Assembly (NCBI RefSeq): GCF_001424145.1
Contig: NZ_LMQM01000010.1
Coordinates: 72,833-136,832 of the forward strand
DNA length: 64,000 nucleotides
DNA from: Chryseobacterium sp. Leaf404
GTDB lineage: Bacteria; Bacteroidota; Bacteroidia; Flavobacteriales; Weeksellaceae
Direction of reading: 5' to 3'
Below, in pieces: positions 60,745-64,000 of the stretch (positions are counted from its first letter, which is position 1; each line of letters opens with the position of its first letter). The notes below the pieces were generated by a model, which saw only the letters and a list, made by a program, of their open reading frames with translations, had not been told where the DNA came from and searched no databases. A program made the translations under genes and the position numbers.

Positions 60745-62388
60745 ATGTCTAAAATTTGGGCTAAAAAGCCAATGAGTGCTTACGAAGCCGATATTCAGAA
60801 GAGCGAGCTCAAGCGTGTCTTGGGGAAATGGAGCCTTACTGCCATCGGAATCGGGGCGATTATCGGAGGAGGAATTTTTGTACTTACGGGTACTGGTGCT
60901 TACTATAATGCCGGACCGGCTTTAGCACTGTCATTCGTAATCGCAGGTATTGCCTGTGTTTTTGCTGCTTTGTGCTATGCTGAATTCGCATCTATTTTAC
61001 CCGTTGAAGGTTCTGCTTATGCCTATGCGTACGGAACTGTAGGAGAAATTTTTGCGTGGATCATCGGCTGGGGTTTGATACTTGAGTACGCCATGGGATC
61101 AATGACGGTTGCTGTTTCCTGGTCAGGATACTTCGGTAAACTGCTGAAAATGTTCGGGCTTCATCTGCCATACTGGATGACCACAGATCCCGGAACTGCC
61201 CACAAAGCCTTTGGTGAAGCTACAAAACAGCTTGCTGACGCAAAATTACCTGCGGATAAGTTATTAGGATTTCAGGAAACCATTGCTAATTTTAATGCAG
61301 CGCCAGAAATCGCAAATTTCAAATTATTTTTAAATCTTCCGGCTTTACTTATTGTATTATTTGTAATCTGGATTTTATTGAGAGGAACAAAAGGGGCGGC
61401 AAAAGCAAATAACTTCATTGTTATATTAAAGGTTTCTGCCATCATCTTCGTGATTATTGCCGGAATATTTTTTATTAATGTAGACAACTGGTCTCCGTTT
61501 ATCCCTGAAGCTACAACTATCACAGAAAACGGGGTTTCCCACAAAGCCTACGGTCTTGCCGGGGTTGTTGCCGGAGCATCTGCAATTTTCTTTGCGTATG
61601 TAGGTTTTGATGCGGTTTCTACGCAGGCTGGTGAGGCGATTAATCCTAAAAAAGATGTACCTTTTGCCATCATCACTTCACTGATTATCTGTACAGTTTT
61701 ATACATTTTGGTATCACTTGTTCTTACAGGGATGATGCATTACACAGATTTTAATCCACTTGGAAAATATCCGGATGCAATCAAGGCTCCGGTAGCGTAT
61801 GCATTTGATATTGCAGGGCAGGCTTGGGCTGGATACATTATCACCATTGCTGCAACCGTAGGTTTAATTTCTGTATTGATGGTAATGATTATGGGGCAGT
61901 CCAGAATTTTCCTGGGAATGTCTAAAGATGGATTAATTCCTGCCACTTTTTCTAAAGTAAATCCTGCTTCAGGAGTACCAAGAAAAAACCTGATGATTTT
62001 AGGAACCGTGATCGCAATTGTTGCATCACTTACTCCAATCAATGATTTGGCACACATGACAAGTTTCGGAACTCTTTTCGCTTTCACAATGGTGTGTGTA
62101 GCAGTTTGGGTTTTGAGAGTAAAAGAACCGAATATGGTAAGAAGCTTCAAAGTGCCTGCATTACCACTTATCGCATGTTTAGGAATCGCAATCAATGTTT
62201 ACCTCATTTTTAACCTGAGCAAAGAAGCACAGAAGTATTCTTTCGGATGGTTGATTATCGGTTTTATCATTTACTTCCTTTACAGTAAACGAAATTCAAA
62301 ACTGCAGAACGGCGGTTATGGAGAAACTTTCAAGGCTGAGCAGAAGCCTTTGGAGGATGTAGATATCGATATTGACAATAAAAAATAA
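60745..62388 (+). CDS. APC-family amino-acid permease (CAT type)
   Basis: 547 residues with 12 or more hydrophobic helices. The first helix motif is IGIGAIIGGGIFVLTG, and AYVGFDAVSTQAGEAINPKK is typical of cationic amino-acid transporters. The C-terminal tail is charged. It imports amino acids; the specific one is unknown. A terminator lies directly after it. Confidence 0.93.
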   Translation: MSKIWAKKPMSAYEADIQKSELKRVLGKWSLTAIGIGAIIGGGIFVLTGTGAYYNAGPALALSFVIAGIACVFAALCYAEFASILPVEGSAYAYAYGTVGEIFAWIIGWGLILEYAMGSMTVAVSWSGYFGKLLKMFGLHLPYWMTTDPGTAHKAFGEATKQLADAKLPADKLLGFQETIANFNAAPEIANFKLFLNLPALLIVLFVIWILLRGTKGAAKANNFIVILKVSAIIFVIIAGIFFINVDNWSPFIPEATTITENGVSHKAYGLAGVVAGASAIFFAYVGFDAVSTQAGEAINPKKDVPFAIITSLIICTVLYILVSLVLTGMMHYTDFNPLGKYPDAIKAPVAYAFDIAGQAWAGYIITIAATVGLISVLMVMIMGQSRIFLGMSKDGLIPATFSKVNPASGVPRKNLMILGTVIAIVASLTPINDLAHMTSFGTLFAFTMVCVAVWVLRVKEPNMVRSFKVPALPLIACLGIAINVYLIFNLSKEAQKYSFGWLIIGFIIYFLYSKRNSKLQNGGYGETFKAEQKPLEDVDIDIDNKK

Positions 62389-62392
62389 ATTT

Positions 62393-62424
62393 TAAATTCC
62401 GCACTGGGCGGAATTTTTTTTTGA
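62393..62424 (+). terminator. Terminator of the permease gene
   Basis: AAATTCCGC (62394-62402) pairs with GCGGAATTT (62408-62416), followed by a T-run. Confidence 0.8.
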
Positions 62425-62425
62425 C

Positions 62426-62433
62426 TAAATTTG
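62426..62433 (+). promoter_or_regulatory. -7 element giving a near-leaderless transcript
   Basis: TAAATTTG matches TAnnTTTG. The next gene's ATG is at 62440, only 6 nt after it, so the mRNA would have no leader. A TTG at 62431 inside the element is not the start. Confidence 0.45.
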
Positions 62434-62439
62434 ATTATT

Positions 62440-63459
62440 ATGAAAAAACTGTTCACCACCACCATCATCACATTTTCTCTGTTTTCATCAGCTCAGAAAA
62501 TCGAAAGCTTTACCAATATTCTTTCCGATCAGATCAGCATCAGAGCGATAGAAATTTACGACAATAAAGTCTGGTACAGCGGTACTGGATCTATATTCGG
62601 TTATGTTGATCTGAAGAATTCTGAAAACAAAAAACAAATGGTTCTTTCAGAAAAAAAGCTGCAGTTTCGAACTCTGGCGCAGGATCAGAATTCTTTTTAC
62701 ACTATTAATATAGAAAGCCCTGCACAGTTTTTTAAAATCGATAAAAAGACTTTGAAATATCAGGTAGTTTATAAAGATACAGCCAAAACTGCTTTTTATG
62801 ATGCTTTGTATTTTCATAAAAATAAGTTCTTTGCATTTTCAGATCCTTCAGAAGATTCAAATTTAAAACTGATTGATTTTACCTTTGCAAAAGGAAAATT
62901 TCTTACTAAAAAATACGCTCACTTAAAAATGAAAACCGGTGAAGCTGGTTTTGCCGCAAGCAATACCAATATCGCTGCCGGAGATAATTATCTTTATGTG
63001 GCAACGGGCGGAAATTCTTCAAGAATTTTCAGACTGAATCTTAAAAATGATAAACTTGAAGCTTTTGAAACTCCTTTTGTACAGGGAATTTCTTCTCAGG
63101 GAATTTACTCAATAGATTTTTCGGGAGACAAATTCGGGATTGCAGTGGGCGGGGATTACACGAAGCAGAACGAAAATATAAACAACATTGCCACGTCCAC
63201 AGATGTCGGGAAAACATGGCAGATTCAGGCATCGGGAAATAATGCCGGTTATACGACATGCGTTAAAATAAAGCCTGGCTCGAAAGGAAAAGAGATAATT
63301 TCGGTAGGAGATCAGCATATTTCATACTCTTCAGATTTCGGGAAAACATGGAAGAAAATTTCTGACGAAAAAGGCTTGTTTGTCTGTAAATGGATTGATC
63401 AGAATACTGTAGTTTTCGCAGGAAAAGATAAAATTCTAAAAGCAAAAATTGTCTTTTAA
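62440..63459 (+). CDS. Exported BNR/photosystem-stability-like beta-propeller protein
   Basis: About 339 residues from ATG 62440 with a signal peptide (MKKLFTTTIITFSLFSSAQ). The body has repeated strands ending in Asp-box-like motifs (STDVGKTWQIQ near 250, SSDFGKTWKKI near 305). Such domains are found in sialidase-like and photosystem-assembly proteins. The exact role is unknown. Confidence 0.8.
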   Translation: MKKLFTTTIITFSLFSSAQKIESFTNILSDQISIRAIEIYDNKVWYSGTGSIFGYVDLKNSENKKQMVLSEKKLQFRTLAQDQNSFYTINIESPAQFFKIDKKTLKYQVVYKDTAKTAFYDALYFHKNKFFAFSDPSEDSNLKLIDFTFAKGKFLTKKYAHLKMKTGEAGFAASNTNIAAGDNYLYVATGGNSSRIFRLNLKNDKLEAFETPFVQGISSQGIYSIDFSGDKFGIAVGGDYTKQNENINNIATSTDVGKTWQIQASGNNAGYTTCVKIKPGSKGKEIISVGDQHISYSSDFGKTWKKISDEKGLFVCKWIDQNTVVFAGKDKILKAKIVF

Positions 63460-63584
63460 TTTGAAGTAATTGATCTCTGAAATCGCAAATGATCTTATAT
63501 CAGTCGATGAATTTTATTTCGACGAAATCAAAGTACGACTTTTCAAAAGCTATAGGTCGTTTCTTTCTTAAAGAGGTTAAAGAT

Positions 63585-63690
63585 GTTAAATTTCAGCACT
63601 GAAAGAGCGATTTTTCATTAGCCATGGGTGAAGCCCACGGAATCAGTATTTTCACAATGTTAAAGAGCCCTGAAAGGGCAAAATCCTATC
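63585..63690. repeat. Spacer repeat with hairpins
   Basis: The 242-bp gap contains CAGCACTGAAAGAGCG, CCATGGGTGAAGCCCACGG (a small hairpin) and GAGCCCTGAAAGGGC. This pattern of short hairpins around GTGAAGCCC is common between genes of Bacteroidetes. No gene is present. Confidence 0.4.
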
Positions 63691-63701
63691 TAAAATTGAT
63701 A

Positions 63702-64000
63702 ATGAAAAAAATGAAAATAATAATTCTAAGTCTAATGCCATTTCTCTTTTCTGCCCAGAAAATGAGAGTTTTTATGTTAGCTGGTCAGTCAAATATGAAC
63801 GGTTTCGGTTACACAAAAGATTTACCGAAAGATTTAAAAGAATTCAAGGACGTCTACATTTTTCAGGGAAACACTGCTGATGACGGCGACAAAAACGGTG
63901 GCGTCGGAAAATGGGATATTCTCAAACCCGGTCACGGAACAGGTTTTAAAACTGATGGTAGAAACAATATGCTTTCAGATAGATTCGGGCTTGAACTTTC
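63702..64000 (+). CDS. Sialate O-acetylesterase-like protein, truncated by window end
   Basis: The first 99 codons run from ATG 63702 to the window edge with no stop. A signal peptide (MKKMKIIILSLMPFLFSAQ) is followed by FMLAGQSNMNGFGYTKDL, the block-I GxSNM motif of SASA/carbohydrate-esterase-6 enzymes, where the Ser is the nucleophile. It should deacetylate a sugar or polysaccharide. The rest lies beyond the window. Confidence 0.8.
   Translation, partial: MKKMKIIILSLMPFLFSAQKMRVFMLAGQSNMNGFGYTKDLPKDLKEFKDVYIFQGNTADDGDKNGGVGKWDILKPGHGTGFKTDGRNNMLSDRFGLEL

Overview
The window reads as a chromosomal segment of a Flavobacteriia member close to Chryseobacterium (Weeksellaceae). Supports are the low GC, the Bacteroidetes -7 promoter element TAnnTTTG in front of many genes, a type IX secretion C-terminal signal, a GLPGLI-family gene, gliding-type peptidyl-prolyl isomerases, a bacillithiol module, a zeaxanthin-type carotenoid cluster and a chorismate-mutase-fused DAHP synthase. 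No rRNA, tRNA, CRISPR array or prophage was seen. Most genes are housekeeping or physiological, in short operons separated by AT-rich spacers.

Layout. 0-3.6 kb: a GT-C-like membrane protein, a decayed AraC gene, a DUF421 membrane protein with a zinc ribbon, and a small unknown protein. 3.7-10.1 kb: a minus-strand carotenoid operon (crtI, crtB, SRPBCC, crtZ, fused lycopene cyclase) ending in a photolyase, with a TetR regulator read the other way. 10.1-15.1 kb: dnaX carrying an A10 slip site, a Tyr-rich leader peptide, DAHP synthase/chorismate mutase, rsgA and ndk, with two RNA-like elements around ndk. 15.4-26.8 kb: rpe, M42 peptidase, NUDIX, mnmD, ilvE, two PPIase lipoproteins, kdsB, glutathione peroxidase and several secreted unknowns. 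26.8-36.5 kb: MATE pump, sigma-54-type response regulator, YggS, a copper module (CopA-like ATPase plus an HMA-AraC fusion regulator), thioesterase, RRM protein, BlaI-type repressor and PAP2-like protein. 36.6-45.7 kb: pdhA-pdhC, a GLPGLI gene broken by a stop, sugar dehydrogenase, pncA, and a bacillithiol-type operon (yfiT, DUF1569, ytxJ, crp). 45.9-54.6 kb: membrane protease, SDR/AraC/VOC genes, a T9SS subtilase, and sugar genes (DegT aminotransferase, galE, cytidylyltransferase) interrupted by a RAYT gene bracketed by its REP hairpins. 54.7-64 kb: TonB-family receptor, mltG, dapF, low-complexity lipoprotein, pnuC, amino-acid permease, BNR-like protein, and the start of a sialate O-acetylesterase-like gene that runs off the end.

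Best candidates for something little described: (1) a 47-codon leader peptide rich in Tyr, Phe and Trp between a promoter and the DAHP synthase gene, with a terminator-like hairpin after it; (2) the A10 run that splits dnaX into a gamma-length frame and a -1 frame tau tail; (3) a REP/RAYT system in which the catalytic His-x-His motif is Tyr-Phe-Asp; (4) an AraC-type regulator carrying its own metal-binding MxCxxC domain next to a copper ATPase with three N-terminal metal-binding modules; (5) a probable small RNA between ndk and rpe and a two-hairpin RNA upstream of ndk. All function calls come from reading the sequence; no database search was run.
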